A stretch of DNA of 64,000 nucleotides. Source: Mycosphaerella arachidis. Lineage: Eukaryota > Ascomycota > Dothideomycetes > Mycosphaerellales > Mycosphaerellaceae. Below the pieces are notes generated by a model, which made no database searches, was not told the origin of the DNA, and saw only the letters and a program-made list of their open reading frames with translations. Both the position numbers and the translations under genes were made by a program. Positions 10,203-21,941 of the stretch are shown here, one piece after another. Position 1 is the first letter of the stretch; each line of letters starts with the position of its first letter. The stretch spans positions 1 through 64,000 of the forward strand of contig LIHB01000077.1 in the NCBI GenBank assembly GCA_001297265.1. Direction: 5' to 3'.

Positions 10203-13200
10203 CTATCTGAAGCCACCTGCCATACCCATCGGGTTGACTCCTCCATATCCCGTTGGCTGCGGCATTATACCATTTGGCTGGCCTATCGGTCCCTGAGTAA
10301 GCATCAGCCTCGATTGACCTAAGATTGGCCCAGTTTCCTCTGGCTTCGCATTGGCGGCCTCCTTTGCCTTCCTCTCATCATTGTCCCTCTTGAGCTCCGA
10401 AATGGTTGATGCCTGTTGTGACATGTAGTTGATCATGAATGGCATCGTGAAATCGTTAAGTCCATGACGCCACGAGATCTCCATGACGGTGTGCAGAGGG
10501 ATGAGGTCGTAGCATGCGTAGAGCATACCCACGTAGCACTCCTTGCTGCCGATGTCGACAAAGTAACGGAGCAGCTCTTCCACGACCTCAGTCTTGCCTG
10601 AAATCGCAGATGTCTCGATCGCGTCCTTGTAGAGCTTGTCCTGCTTGGAAAGCTGGATGGACTTGTCCCATCTCTTATTCTTGCGGTAGATGTTCGCAGC
10701 GATCTGTCGGAAGAACACGACTTCGTGCTTCTCCAGTCGCTGAGCTAGGGCGATGGCCTCGTAGTTGTCGAAGTTCTCGACGCTGTCACGCAGCTGCTTG
10801 TAGTCCTCTTCCTCGATCAGCAGGTCGTTGATCGCGTCGTTGACAGCGCGCTTGTTCTGCGACTGGACGTTGAGCAGGAATGGTTTGATGAGCGGGATAT
10901 TGTCGGACTTCTCGAACATCTTCACCACGCGGTTGACATCGATGCGAGGGGTGAGCGCCTGTAGCAGGTCGGTAATGAGAGATGGCTGTTCCTGCAGATA
11001 GAAGTTGAGGCCGCGATAGTAGATCTCAAGGTTGGCCACTTTGACGATTGTCTCCTTGAAGGATTGATGCTCCCACGCATCGGCAGCGCGCTCCATCATG
11101 GCAAGTGCTGCATTGTCATATTCGTCGTAGTGCGTGTACAAGAAGACAAGCTCTGGCCAGAGATGTGCTTCCTCAACAGCGCGTATCATTTTTGGAATAT
11201 TGATACGACCTGGAGACTGTTAGCACGAACCCTAGACATAACGTTGCGTTGCGTGACTTACCCCAGAAGATACGAAGATGCTCCATGACGCGCTCTGGAT
11301 GGTACTTGCTGAGTGCGATGCCGAGTTCGGTAAACATGCCTGCAAATATAGTCAATGCACGATCTCAATGCCAATGTTGTATGGAAATATAACATACCCA
11401 TATGAGCTCGCTCAAGGCCAAGACCAGCTTCAAGCAGCGAAATAAGCTCATCAAAGTAGCCATTACGCTCGTATTGCTTGACCAGATCGGTAAGCTCTTC
11501 GGCGTGCACGATGAGGTTGAGACCGCAGATCTGCGCAAGGCGGAACTCCTTCTTGGCCACACACGCCTCGTTGACCTGCTTCCAGACCTTTACGCTGTTT
11601 GCCTTTCGAGCGCACTCAACAGCAGCTTGGTAGTCGTTGAGGTGTACGAGTGTCGTAGCAAGCTTAGCCCAGTTCGAGATCGATGTGAAAAAGATCTTGG
11701 CGGCCTCGTGGTATCCCTCTTCGTACGCCTTGTCTCCAGACTCCTCGATATTGGCGACGTTCGACGAGCGCAAGAACTCCTCGAGCTCGGGCAGTTGATT
11801 GGTGCGGGCGTAGCAGAAGGCAAGAGCGGTGTCAACAGGTGGCTCGCGGAGAGTCTTGCGAGCCATACGCAGGTATTTGATGAGATCATCGTCTTTGCCA
11901 GCATGTGTGGCTGTCTCGATGACTTCGTCGTAGTTCGATGGGTCCTGCGCGCGGATGTAAGACTCGATTGAGTCTGTTACGCGCAGCCCATCAAGCTGTG
12001 CCTTGGCAGTTCGGCTCCAGACTTCGGGGAGGTCGACTTGTTCGGCATATTCCTGTGCACGATCGATGCTGACAATGTGGTCAACAAGGACATTGGCTGC
12101 TTCGAGGTGGTTGCCAGCCTTCTTGTATATGAGGAATGCTTCCTCGTACATGCCAACCTCGATACACTGCTGTGCGATGTCGTCTGGGCTATACTGATCA
12201 AGGCGCTCGATGTAGCCTGCAACACGACCGCGATCGGACTTGGCTGCTGTGAGCATGAGCAGGTTCTGCAAATTGGCGTTGTCACTGAAGACTGATGGCT
12301 CGAGGATGATCTTCTCCAGAAGCTCGATGAGCTCAACCGGCATATCAGCGTCGATGAAGGCCTTGACAGCGATTGACACCTGCTCGGGATCTTGAGACTC
12401 GGGAACGGCAGTTGAGATGACCTGATCCACGAGAGATCTGCGGTGAATATTGTTGTCAGAGAGCACGTAGGACCAGATTTCCGAGTCAGCACGGTCCAGG
12501 AGATACCGCGCTTGTGCCCGGAACATGGAGTTCTCGTTCGTGATGCTGATCAACTCCAGATCATTCTGTCCCTTGCTGTACGCGATGAAGGCCAAGTTGG
12601 GATCACGCTTCTCACAGTACTTGCCAACCTGGAGCGTGTCGTACTGATCGTTGTCTTTGAGCCATTGTTCGGGGTTCGAATTGCCTAGCTGGCTGTTAGT
12701 ACATCTTGGTCACCGTATGGGTGGGAAACACATACTGTCAATGTAAATCTTGGCCAAAGCGTTATACACAGCCTGCTGTTGGTTGCCTTGCTGCAGTGTG
12801 CTCTCCAAGAAGGGTAGCAGAAGCTTGAGACGATTGCGTGACTCGACTTCCTGGACCAACTCATCGATTGGGATCGATGCGGGAGAGACAGAGTTCAGGA
12901 GGCCCTTGATGATGTTCTCGTCACAGTCCACATCGAGCAGACCACCGATGACACCAGGAGTCCGGGCTGGGTTGACACGCTGAACGTAGACCTCGATCGA
13001 TTTGAATTGCTGGTTCTTATACAGGTAGAGCACGAGGTCGTGCACCATGTTGAATCGATCGCAGACAATGATGAGCGGGAGTTGCTCGGAGAGCTTGGCC
13101 TCCTTGAGGAAGTTCTTGACCTTCTCCTAGGTGGGTATTAGCAGGAAGCAAGTAGGAGGAGTCTGTGGTGTTGATACTGACCGGATCATAATGGTTGCTC

Positions 13201-15612
13201 TCTCGGCAGATACGCTCAACCTCTTGAAGCTGACCCATGGTAGTGGCTGCCTCGATGTACTTGAAGGTGACTTCCTTGTCCTCGCTGAGATTGACTATGC
13301 CACCGAGGTAGAAGTAAAGACCCTCTGCAGTGCGGTACTTCTCGAGAAGGTCGATAATTCTGGTAGGTCCAAAGAGGTCCGAGTACTTCTTGGCGATGTT
13401 TATCACAGCCTGGAGGTTCTGGCGGATGTTGACCTTGAGCATGTCGTCGAGACACTCCATCGCGAGGTCCACGGTGAGGCGGCCGAAGTAATTCGTGAGA
13501 AATTCCTGTCATGGTGTCAGTGTGTGCGGCCGGTGACCACTGGACGCACACTTACCTCAGGGATCTTGTCAGTCTGCACGATCACGCGTTTCACAGAAGC
13601 AGGGTCCTCGTAGTGCTCGAGCGCACGAGTGAGCAGGCCAGCGTTCTCGCACAGCTGTGCAATCTTCGCTTTGTCGTAGTAGGAGAACATCTCGTTGCCA
13701 AGGATGGCATCGGCAACTTGTGGTGCGTTCATCAAGTTCATCTCGAGAAGACGAGTCTGGAGGTGACCTTGCTCCGGCAGGTTGGGTGCAAGTACATCGA
13801 GGAGGAAAGCTGTGGCTTGCTGAATCATGCCTTGCGACTGGAAGATATCCAGTGTTCGCTCGACATCGATCAAGCTCGGATCTTCGCGAGCGATGCTAGT
13901 CGCGAATTCGGCACCCTGTTGACATGTTAGCTGCGTTTTGTGAGAACTATAAGCGGGAGGTACTTACTTTCTCGGGATTGACCCTACATATATGCTGGAT
14001 CAGGCCGTTAAAGTCCGGTGTGTATCCAGCTTGTCGTGCGTAGGGCAGGATCTGGTCGAAGCTGCCGGACTCAGCCATAGCTGCGATGACCTTCTGCGAT
14101 GCACCAGCCTCTTGGTAGATCTGCTGCGCCAAGGCTACATCGTGCAGACGAACAAGATCGCCAAGCTGTTCTGAGCAGCCCAGCTTGCCCTCCTTCATCC
14201 ATTTCTCCAGAAGATGCTTACGGTTCTGCTGCAGAACAGGTCTCGCTAGCTCGAGAGTCTCGTGCTGGTTGAGCTTGCCCTTGTCAAGGAGCATCCCGAA
14301 ATATTGCAAGATGACCGACAACTGTCCCTGCTGTTGAGGCACAGCCTTGAAGCGTTCGATCGTTTGTGGTGTTCGGAGGAATCCCTGGGGAGAGTTTGCA
14401 GCAGTCTTGGCAGCTTGCTGGTAGTCACCCATGTTCAGCAGCTGGTCGAATCGCTGCTGGTATAACGAATCCGCGCCTGGCAATCCTGCTCTTGATGCAA
14501 GCTTGTACGCAAGCTCTGCGTTCTCGGGGTTCTGCAGAAGGTATGGGATGACCGTGTTCTCGTCAACGCTCACAGCGAGCACCTGGCCCTTCCTGTTCAC
14601 GCCCACTATACCCGATCCGTCCTCATCGCCTGCGGTTGTGAAGATCGTATCGCTCGAAATGCGGTTCATGAAGATGGTCGTGCCGGTCTCGAGATCGTAG
14701 AGGTGGATGAAGCCGTACTTGGTTACAAGATAGATGACCTTGTACTTTGAGGAGACCTGCATGGCGACTGGGAAGTCGTTCGTCGCCTCAGCTGGGAAGT
14801 AGATGTCCACCGCCTTCTTCTGGAAGACTGGGTTCGGCGCTTGGTGATCGACTTCAACAATGTGCAGCTTGGCGCCGGTCGCGGATCGATTCGCGAAGGT
14901 GAAGAGCTTGGAGTCTGCTGGCGCGTCTTCCAGTCGTAGTGTGCCAAAAGCTGCAGCGTGTCCTTCGATGGCCTGGCTGATGCCTCGATCCCGCGAATAC
15001 AGCTGCATGCTGCCAACCACGCGACCTTGCTGCTGCGAGATGCCTACCACGACCATCCACTTCTCGTCGTCCGCAACGCGGTAGTTGATGATCTGGCAGC
15101 CTGCCAGGTTCTGGTTGCGGTCGAACATCTTCTGAGGCGCGACCTGGGCTGGGTCGAAAATGTTCCAGTGATATACACTGGTGTCCGTAACAAGACCAAG
15201 CGACGAATCACTGAACCACTTCCAGAAGACCACATCCTCCGTCATTGTTGTGCTCTTGATCTTGCTCTTTTGTGCCAAGTCGAATATCTGCAGCGTCTTG
15301 CCGCCCGCCTTGAGCGCAATGATCTCCTTGTTCCAGTGCATAATGGCGCTGTCGGCCTTGATGGGCCGGCGCATGACGCTGTTGCCATTCTTGAGGTTGA
15401 CGATTATGACCTCCGGTTGCGCATTGTCGTCGACCTTCTGACGTACACACACGAAGTGGTCCGATTCGAGTGTGCATGAGTTGAACCCTATTGAAGCGGG
15501 CTATAGGCATGGTCAGCGCTGTTACCATGGGGGCGTGGTCATGCGCGCGTACCTGGATGCCAACAGACGTGAGGTTCAGCTGTTCTGTGAACTTGATAGG
15601 CAGCGACGCCAT
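10203..15612 (-). CDS. CHC1: Clathrin heavy chain
   Basis: Eight exons on the minus strand: 15553-15612, 13968-15500, 13556-13915, 13182-13505, 12736-13126, 11398-12684, 11262-11339 and 10203-11209. They join in phase to 1,679 residues, the normal length for the family. All seven introns are GT-AG and 50-70 bp. The start MASLPIKFTEQLNLTSVGIQ is the canonical N-terminus; the WD-like beta-propeller fills roughly the first 360 residues (CTLESDHFVCVRQ, MRRPIKADSAIMHWNKEIIA), then linker and seven CHCR leg repeats (KYDPSNY-type helices; LLLPFLESTLQQGN; KYCEKRDPNLAFIAYSKGQ). The C-terminus is Gln/Gly/Met-rich, ending GMAGGFR. It forms triskelia for coated vesicles at the trans-Golgi and plasma membrane. 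The 60 bp first exon and 78 bp seventh exon are easily missed by gene callers. Confidence 0.97.
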
Positions 15613-17184
15613 GATGGCGGCATGCGAGGTTGGGGCGCGTCAATGAGGGTATTACTGTGCGTATCTATCAGGTCCAAAAGAGCGGAAGGGAATCGTAAAT
15701 GCGTGGTGGAGAGGGGATGTGCTGGTCGTGTTTGCCTTGAGCATTAGGGAGGGAGAACATATGGATGAGGACAGGCAAGCGCAACACAGCTGCAGTTCGG
15801 CCCGTGTTCTGGCTCGTGCACTGCCGAGAGCCTCCGCAACGGCGTCACGTACTCTTCCTCAAACATTTCCTGCTACAGTATGCTTCGCATCTAGCTGTTC
15901 CTGATGACCAAGCTGTCGATATTGCATGTAACAGTGTCAATAAGCCTTCGAGCCCGAGATCGACTGACCAATATCATCTTCAACCCAAAAGCGCGAAACA
16001 GCTTGACGCACCTCGTCGATATTCGCGCTGCTGATGCACCCATCAGCGCTTTTGATGACCCAGACCATCGATATTGTATGAAGCCGTCTCGATTTTTAAC
16101 ATAATTTGGCCGACGAAGCGATAACTTTCCTATCCAGAATGCCTGGGCACGCTGATCAAGCATCACGCAAACCTGGGACTCTCGTGGAGCTGATGAACAT
16201 CCAGCTCTCTTGATAGGCCAGGCTGCTGATACCGGATACCGGAGTATCGAGACTTCTCACGAGCTGCGGTCTGGCCGACACGTCGATAGCATCTAGACAT
16301 CCGAGCGCGAAGCGTGTCCTAGCTTCCTGTGTGCCTGTAGATTTTGAGCAACTGCTGCACATGTTTAGCTCTCTGGGTAGCCTGGGCTGTTGGTGATACA
16401 ATACCGTCTCAATTAGATCTCATAAATCTGAAAACTGGACGAATGGAGGATACCACTTTCCACCTGACCGGGCTAAGCGCAACAGATGGTTCATGTCTCA
16501 CGCATCGCTTTAGCTTCTGCGCTGCCGATGCGGATGACTAGCTCTCTTCGACGCTCAGGCTATGATCACCCCGATATAGTTACAATGATTCTCGTAACCT
16601 GGATTGGTCAATAGGGCGAGACGGTCTTCGAACCTGAGAGCAGAGCGCGTCCGATGCCTTTATGCTTCACACGATCTTGTGGATACCGCGCTGCTGTTGC
16701 ACATGTCCAGATCGAGAGACATCAACTTCTCTTGTTACTGCACGATATAATGTTGACAATCTCCGCGGCCAGGAAGAAGAGCCTCCAAACGCCTTGAGAA
16801 CTGTACGAGCCGTTACCAGCCATACCGCCACTCTCTGATTGGAAGTCAATAACAGTGTACCTTCTCGCGAGTGGCAAGGATGTAAGACATATGGCTGTGC
16901 GCACTTCAGGTGCTTCGTTTCGGCTATTGCGGATGCGCTATGTACAAGGTGTACGATCTGGACTCCTCGCAGATCTAGAGTCGAGCCCACGGCACAGTCC
17001 GCAAGTCTCCACGGTCACACTCGTTGCTGACAAGGACCGCCAGCAGGAACGGCGGCCTCACGTGGGCAACCCGACAGTACCTTTGTTGTACTTGGCAGGA
17101 TTGGGTTGACATGGTAAGGTGATGCCCTTCCGCCGCCCTGGATTCTGATCAATAGCTCAATGCTCTTTGGGACCCATGAACTCG
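15613..17184. other. 1.6 kb intergenic region upstream of clathrin
   Basis: It holds the clathrin heavy chain promoter at its left end. Only short, composition-biased open frames occur; none has a recognisable domain. No repeats were seen. Confidence 0.4.
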
Positions 17185-17840
17185 TCATCCACTGTCGGAG
17201 AGAGCGTATCCACGTGCTGCCAGACTCAAGCCTATACCTCTCAGGTAAAGCATGCACGAGTTCTTACCCAAGGTCTCGTCCACCTCATCGCGCTTGAATA
17301 CTGTGGCGACCTGGCCTCCCGCGCTGCCCTCGACCTGGCAGTACCGACCAAGGCAGCCTTGAGCCACCAACATCCGCTGCCAGCTTCCGAAGTACCTTGG
17401 ATCATCGTGTCGTCTGGCTCTCGAAAGCATCTTTGGGCCGTAGAACACCATGGTTCCCACTCTGATGAAATCGTCCAGCTTGTCGAGATCGGGACGCTTC
17501 AACATGTTGCCGTTCTTCTTGTTCTTGCCTCGTGATTCCAGCTGTGTGACCTACAAGAGCGGGTTCCAGGCAGTCCAGAGTCGAGTTTACAGGGCTGGCC
17601 CCATTCCTCCGTATTGCACTCGCCGCGAGCGTCTCGGCTCTGATGCTTGAATCAGAGCATCTGCTGCAACTTGTCGGATCTTTCGATGACGTGTTTGAAG
17701 CCAGCGTTAACGCGCTGAGAAGATAGCACTGTCTTCATGGCGCTTCGGCTTCGAGGTTTGGGGATGATTGGAAAAATCTGCTCGAGCAGTTCGTAGGTGG
17801 CGAAGACTTGTTGTGCGGCAATGCGAGGCCCCTTGGTGTT
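17185..17840 (-). pseudogene. F-box protein relic with in-frame TGA and frame shift
   Basis: Reading leftward from about 17823, the minus strand gives a clear F-box: QQVFATYELLEQIF, an insert, then VLSSQRVNAGFKHVIERSDK ending LQQML. Directly after this a TGA (17652-17654, a CGA-to-TGA type change) breaks the frame. The same frame continues open for some 45 codons, then a frame change near 17540 leads into a C-terminal segment (17185-17505) with YFGSWQRMLVAQG, the counterpart of the SWRRMLxxQPP motif that ends many dothideomycete F-box proteins. No in-frame ATG lies just upstream; a TGA precedes the F-box, so a first exon is missing or unspliced. Intact relatives would recruit substrates to SCF ubiquitin ligases. 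The call rests on motif recognition in both halves. Confidence 0.65.
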
Positions 17841-18266
17841 TGGAGTGACGTCTCATGGTATACTCAATGGATCTTTCAGTGCGAGGTCCTTGGTCGCGGC
17901 GGACAATGGGTCCACGCCTTCCAAGGTTGCTGATCAACCTCCTTCTTTCTTTCCGATGTCGCCCTGTCCGAGTCTACTTTGCTTGACATCAGCTGCTGCG
18001 TGAAAAAATACTGAAGGGTAGAGCAGACTCACCTACAGAGTAGACTCTTCGTTTGCGCCGGATGGAACTGGGTGTGGTTTGTGCTCAAGTTTTAGCTGAG
18101 GGGCTCGCAAGACCAAGGAAGCGTTTGCATGTGGCACGCACGCCGTTCCTGCCACATGGCTACATGCAGGCAAACAAGGTTATCTTGCATTGATCAGACA
18201 CCGTAGTCTCCAAAGTACTGCTCTTCCAGTTGCAAGGCATGATCTGCATCCCGATCAAAGTCCTCC

Positions 18267-18827
18267 TTAAAAAATCTCCTCCTCGACCCCCCCTTGGTCT
18301 CTGTCCTCTTGCTCTTTATGCTGCTCTACATCTTCCCAGTCAACCTCCTCTTCATCCTCTCTATCGTCGGCGTCTCCATCCTCATCAGCGTGATCGGCGA
18401 AGCCAGCCTCTCTCTCCATCTTAGCCCCGTACGCTTCCTTCTCTCTGTCAATATCATCCCAATCCCAGTCGGAGTCCACCTCTTTTGCTTCCAGCTGACC
18501 AGACACCTTCTCCATAGTACTTTCTTCATCGAGCTTCGTCTCCACTGTTACCATTTTGTCGCCTCTGTGCACTTGAGCGTAAAGGCGATAGTCAGCTCCG
18601 CGAGCGAAGAACCCGTGGTATTGTGTGGAGTTCTTCCAGCGTCCTTCGACTCGGTCGCTCTCTTCAATTTCGCCATGGTAGTGCTGGTACTCTGCGATGT
18701 CAGTGGTAGCGATAAAAGTGGTTGTGACTATTGATCGTGAAGGCTGTACCGCGGTGAAGTGAGTTGTAGAAAGCGTCAGATTGAAAGTCTTGTGTATGGA
18801 GGCGCGAGCCACCAGTTTGCTGCACAT
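18267..18827 (-). CDS. Small acidic hypothetical protein
   Basis: An open frame of 186 codons from an ATG at 18827. The N-terminal 45 residues are Ser/Thr/His-rich and basic; the middle reads WKNSTQYHGFFARGADYRLY; the last 70 residues are extremely acidic (for example DSDWDWDDIDREKEAYG and DREDEEEVDWEDVEQHKEQE). An alternative start in another frame at 18676 (MAKLKRATESKDAG) also looks gene-like but stops after 42 codons unless spliced, so the true exon structure is uncertain. Its start is only 146 bp from the divergent F-box gene, so the two would share a promoter. No family recognised. Confidence 0.4.
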   Translation of the reverse strand: MCSKLVARASIHKTFNLTLSTTHFTAVQPSRSIVTTTFIATTDIAEYQHYHGEIEESDRVEGRWKNSTQYHGFFARGADYRLYAQVHRGDKMVTVETKLDEESTMEKVSGQLEAKEVDSDWDWDDIDREKEAYGAKMEREAGFADHADEDGDADDREDEEEVDWEDVEQHKEQEDRDQGGVEEEIF

Positions 18828-18973
18828 GCAGCCGCGATGCGTTCCGAAACATCACGGGTAGGCACGATCGACTGATTTTCGCAACCGAAATCACTTGGAC
18901 CTCGTCGCCTTGAGTCCTACATATCCATGGGTACAGAGAGACACCGGCCGTAGAGCCATCCGTTGGGGGCGAC

Positions 18974-19558
18974 ATGGAGGTGAGTGAAGACCATATCCAG
19001 TCTCATCTTGAACACGACTGACCCACCCAGGATTTAAATGTAGCAACCAGAGTATTCGACATCACCGAGCTCGCTGAGATGATCTTTTCGAAGCTGTCGC
19101 TTCGACATTTACTTGTCTTCGTCCAACGCGTATGCAAGCTGTGGCACTCCATTGTCACAAGTTCGAGCAAGCTGCAGAAGGCGCTTCTCCTGCTATCCAA
19201 AGGACTTGTCCTCTATTAACTGGCAGGTCCCCCATATCTTGAGGACCTGTCAGGACATTCGGCCGCTCGCAAGGACGTAGTTCGAAATCCATGGCTCGAA
19301 TACCTGGGTAAGAAAGCCGCGACCGCCACCACGGACCGTGAGCGAGCCCGACTCTATGCACCAGAAGCGTCGTGGCGTCGAATGTTCATCCCGCAACCAC
19401 CACTCGCCAGAAACGAATTCTTCGTCCGAGCGGAAGGCTTGCGAAGCTATCATCGGCGGACGCAGGATGTGTTCGCTGGTTTGGAATGTTCTCATGTGAA
19501 TATAAGGCAGGGCTCAAATTGGGTTCGGGTCAGTTCTGCGCGGATGTCAGTGCTTTGA
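18974..19558 (+). pseudogene. F-box protein gene broken by a single in-frame TAA
   Basis: Exon 1 is ATG GAG (18974-18979), followed by a 51 bp intron (18980-19030, GTGAGT...CACCCAG with a GACTGAC branch-like site). From 19031 the frame reads a textbook F-box: RVFDITELAEMIFSKLSLRH, FVQRVCKLWHSIV, SSSKLQKALLLLSKG. A TAA at 19217-19219 interrupts it, yet the identical frame then stays open for another 113 codons to TGA at 19556-19558, and carries the family's C-terminal motif PEASWRRMFIPQPPLARNEF. Frame and spacing are otherwise intact, so a single nonsense change (or a sequencing error) is the only visible lesion. If real, a 64-residue F-box-only peptide would be made. SCF adaptor function is the family expectation. 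Confidence 0.75.
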
Positions 19559-20014
19559 GGAAGAATAAGACTGGTCCTTACGCAAGGACACTCGTACCAA
19601 ACTATAGTGCTGCATGGAGGATACCTCGACATGTAGAGGACGTTTGAACGGCACATCAATGGTCATCACAGGCTACGCACATGTCACCAGAACAGAGGAA
19701 ACAGCAAAGGACACCTACAGGAAGAAACCTCGCCGCAGAAGTGTAAGGCACTCCGCAATGAAGCAAAAAGTGGCAAGAGGAGAATCAAATGGTTTTGCAG
19801 CTGCACATGAATCGGGACACCCGGTGAAGCCAACTTCGCATGGAAGGTACCATTGTATTTGATCTCGCTCATGCACGACAGCTCCGATAGGCCGTTGACG
19901 TGTGTACTATCTTCCTGACCACCACGTTCATGCCTTGCTCTTTTGCGCCCGATCCCATGCTCCATCTTTTGCTCCATGACCGTTAACATGCATCGACTGC
20001 TACCGTGGCAGCGT
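19559..20014. other. Intergenic, 3' of uL5
   Basis: About 455 bp between the broken F-box gene and the 3' end of the uL5 gene. Nothing recognisable is seen. Confidence 0.4.
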
Positions 20015-20803
20015 CTATCGGACGATACCCTCGAAGCGGTTCTTGTACCACTTGATGGTTTCGTTCTGGTCGATACGGTGGGAGGCTCCGATTCTGGACT
20101 TGCAGCGGCGACGCTTGGCGACACGCTCACCTGGGCGGGTCCTGAACATCACACATCAGCATGTCCTCCACATCCAAACAGCCTCAATGCCCGAACTTAC
20201 ATGCAGCAGTAGAAGTCCATGCCGTAGATACCGATCGCTGGGTCGTACTTGATACCGAGATCGATGTGCTCAGAGATACCGAAGCCGAAGTTGCCAGTCT
20301 CGGAGAAGTTGCGCTTGCGGAGCTCGTATTCCTTGACCTTGAGGCCACGCTCGAGAATCTCCTCTGCCTTTGGGCCACGGACGGTGACGTGGACGGCGAT
20401 CTTTTCGTTACGACGGATACCGAAGGTACGGACGGTGTAGCGGGCCTTGCCTGGAGTGTGGTGTTAACGAGTGATGATCAGTGCGCCAGGTCGCTCAGTA
20501 CATACTGTAGACTGGAGTCTGACCAGACAGTTGCTCGAGCACCTTGGCGGCACGGGTAAGTCTGTCACCGGACTCGCCAACGGAGATGTTCAGGACGAGC
20601 TTCTGGATGCGCAGCTCTCGCATTGGGTTGGCCGACTTGTCCTTGCCACCCTGGGTGCGGACATTCTGGCCATCGGCCTGCTGGGTTGAGTTCTCTCCTC
20701 GTGCCTGCGCAGCGAATTTGTGTTAGCAATCGATTCCGTCTTTGTCGCCCGGCGCAGGTCGCATCGAGATAGCGCATGTTGTGTGATGGTATAGACGTAC
20801 CAT
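20015..20803 (-). CDS. RPL11: 60S ribosomal protein uL5 (L11)
   Basis: Four exons: 20801-20803 (the ATG alone), 20506-20704, 20201-20450 and 20015-20141, joining in phase to 192 residues. The first exon consists only of the start codon, followed directly by a GTACGT donor. The N-terminus MARGENSTQQADGQ is a short extension; the conserved body starts at NPMRELRIQKLVLNISVGES, with RLTRAAKVLEQLSGQTPVYS, VRTFGIRRNEKIAVHVTVRG and KRRRCKSRIGASHRI. Length exceeds the usual 174 because of the extension. It binds 5S rRNA with uL18 in the central protuberance of the 60S subunit. It is divergent from SmB with 335 bp between start codons, so the two share a promoter region. Confidence 0.97.
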
Positions 20804-21138
20804 TGTGAGATGTGTCCGTCACGTCCTTGCTGTTGGCTGGTGAAGGAGTTGACGGTCGCTCGGCGCGAACTTGGAAGAAGAGACTCGCTCAAGCGGCATT
20901 TCTGCTGAGGTGGACCGAGATCTTGGCGCGCAAAGGCGGCTCTTCCCGGCCAGCGTCGCTCGAGAAGTTTGAGCGACAAGCTCGCGTGAGGCAGGAAAGA
21001 AGATAACTACGCGCCACCAGCCTCACATCTTCACTTAATATTGCTGGACTGGCGCATATCCATCAAACACTGAATAACATCGACTAGTGACCACATCAAC
21101 ACTATCCAAGTCGTGCTTAGGCACGCGACATCCCCGAG
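20804..21138. promoter_or_regulatory. Shared promoter region of uL5 and SmB
   Basis: These 335 bp separate the divergent start codons of a ribosomal protein gene and a core spliceosomal gene, so both promoters and 5' UTRs must fit here. No TATA box is evident. Coregulation is inference from spacing only. Confidence 0.5.
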
Positions 21139-21941
21139 ATGGCATCTCAGAAGCAGGGCAAGATGGTAAGCCATTCCTCCACTCCACGCCTCAAGGAGTC
21201 CTGCGTTGACAGAGACAGACCGCTGATATGTGCTATAGCAAGGCTACGTGAGTATATCCTCCATCGTATGCGACCGGGCATCTCACTTACACTCCACTAG
21301 ATCAACTACCGAATGCGCGCGACCATGACCGATGGCAGACAATTGGTGGGCCAGATGCTGGCATTCGATAAGGTAGAAACCGCTACAACATGAGCCTTTG
21401 GGGCATTGCTGACACTGTGTAGCACATGAATTTGGTCCTCTCCGAATGCGAAGAATTCCGCAAGGTCAAGCGCAAGAGCAAGCAGGGTGGAGCGCCAGGC
21501 GCACAGGCAGGCGCACAAGTCATCGAGACTGAGGAGAAGCGCATGTTGGGTCTGGCGATCGTTCGAGGTGCGACAATCGTATCCTGCGCAGTCGATGGAC
21601 CTCCACCGGCAGATCCCGCTGCACGATTAGGACAGAGCGCTCCAGGTGGTGGCCCAGCAGCAGTCGCAGCAGGTCCAGGAATTTCAAGACCAGCAGGACG
21701 AGGCGCAGGTATTGGACTACAGGGACCAGCTGCTGGTGTTGGTGGACCAGGTTTCCCAGGTGCTGGATTTCCAGGAGCACCACCTGCCGGTTTCCCAGGT
21801 CGAGGCGGCCCTCCTCCCGGCTTCCCTCCAGCTGGCTTCCCTCCTGGCGGTGGTCCTCCAGGTTTTGGCGCACCACCTGGTTTCCAGCCTCCTGGCGGTC
21901 GTGGATTTGGTGCTCCACCGGGCGGATTTCCGGGCCGGTAG
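21139..21941 (+). CDS. SMB1: Sm core protein B (SmB), with a 9 bp micro-exon
   Basis: Exons: 21139-21165, 21239-21247 (nine bases, residues Gln-Gly-Tyr), 21301-21372 and 21423-21941, giving 208 residues. The Sm fold is unmistakable: Sm1 region MTDGRQLVGQMLAFDKHMNL followed by VLSECEEFRKVK, and Sm2 region EKRMLGLAIVRGATIVS. The C-terminal 100 residues are Gly/Pro-rich with repeated PPGF/PGFPG blocks, the usual SmB tail. It assembles in the heptameric ring of U1, U2, U4 and U5 snRNPs. The Sm1 strand depends on correct inclusion of the nine-base exon: skipping it keeps frame and would remove three residues at the start of the Sm domain. Introns are 73, 53 and 50 bp. Confidence 0.96.

Noticed and set aside
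18294..18734. Strongly hydrophobic 146-codon + frame resembling a membrane protein
   Set aside because: It is the complement of the acidic coding strand; GAG/GAT-rich DNA reads as Leu/Ile/Phe on the other strand.
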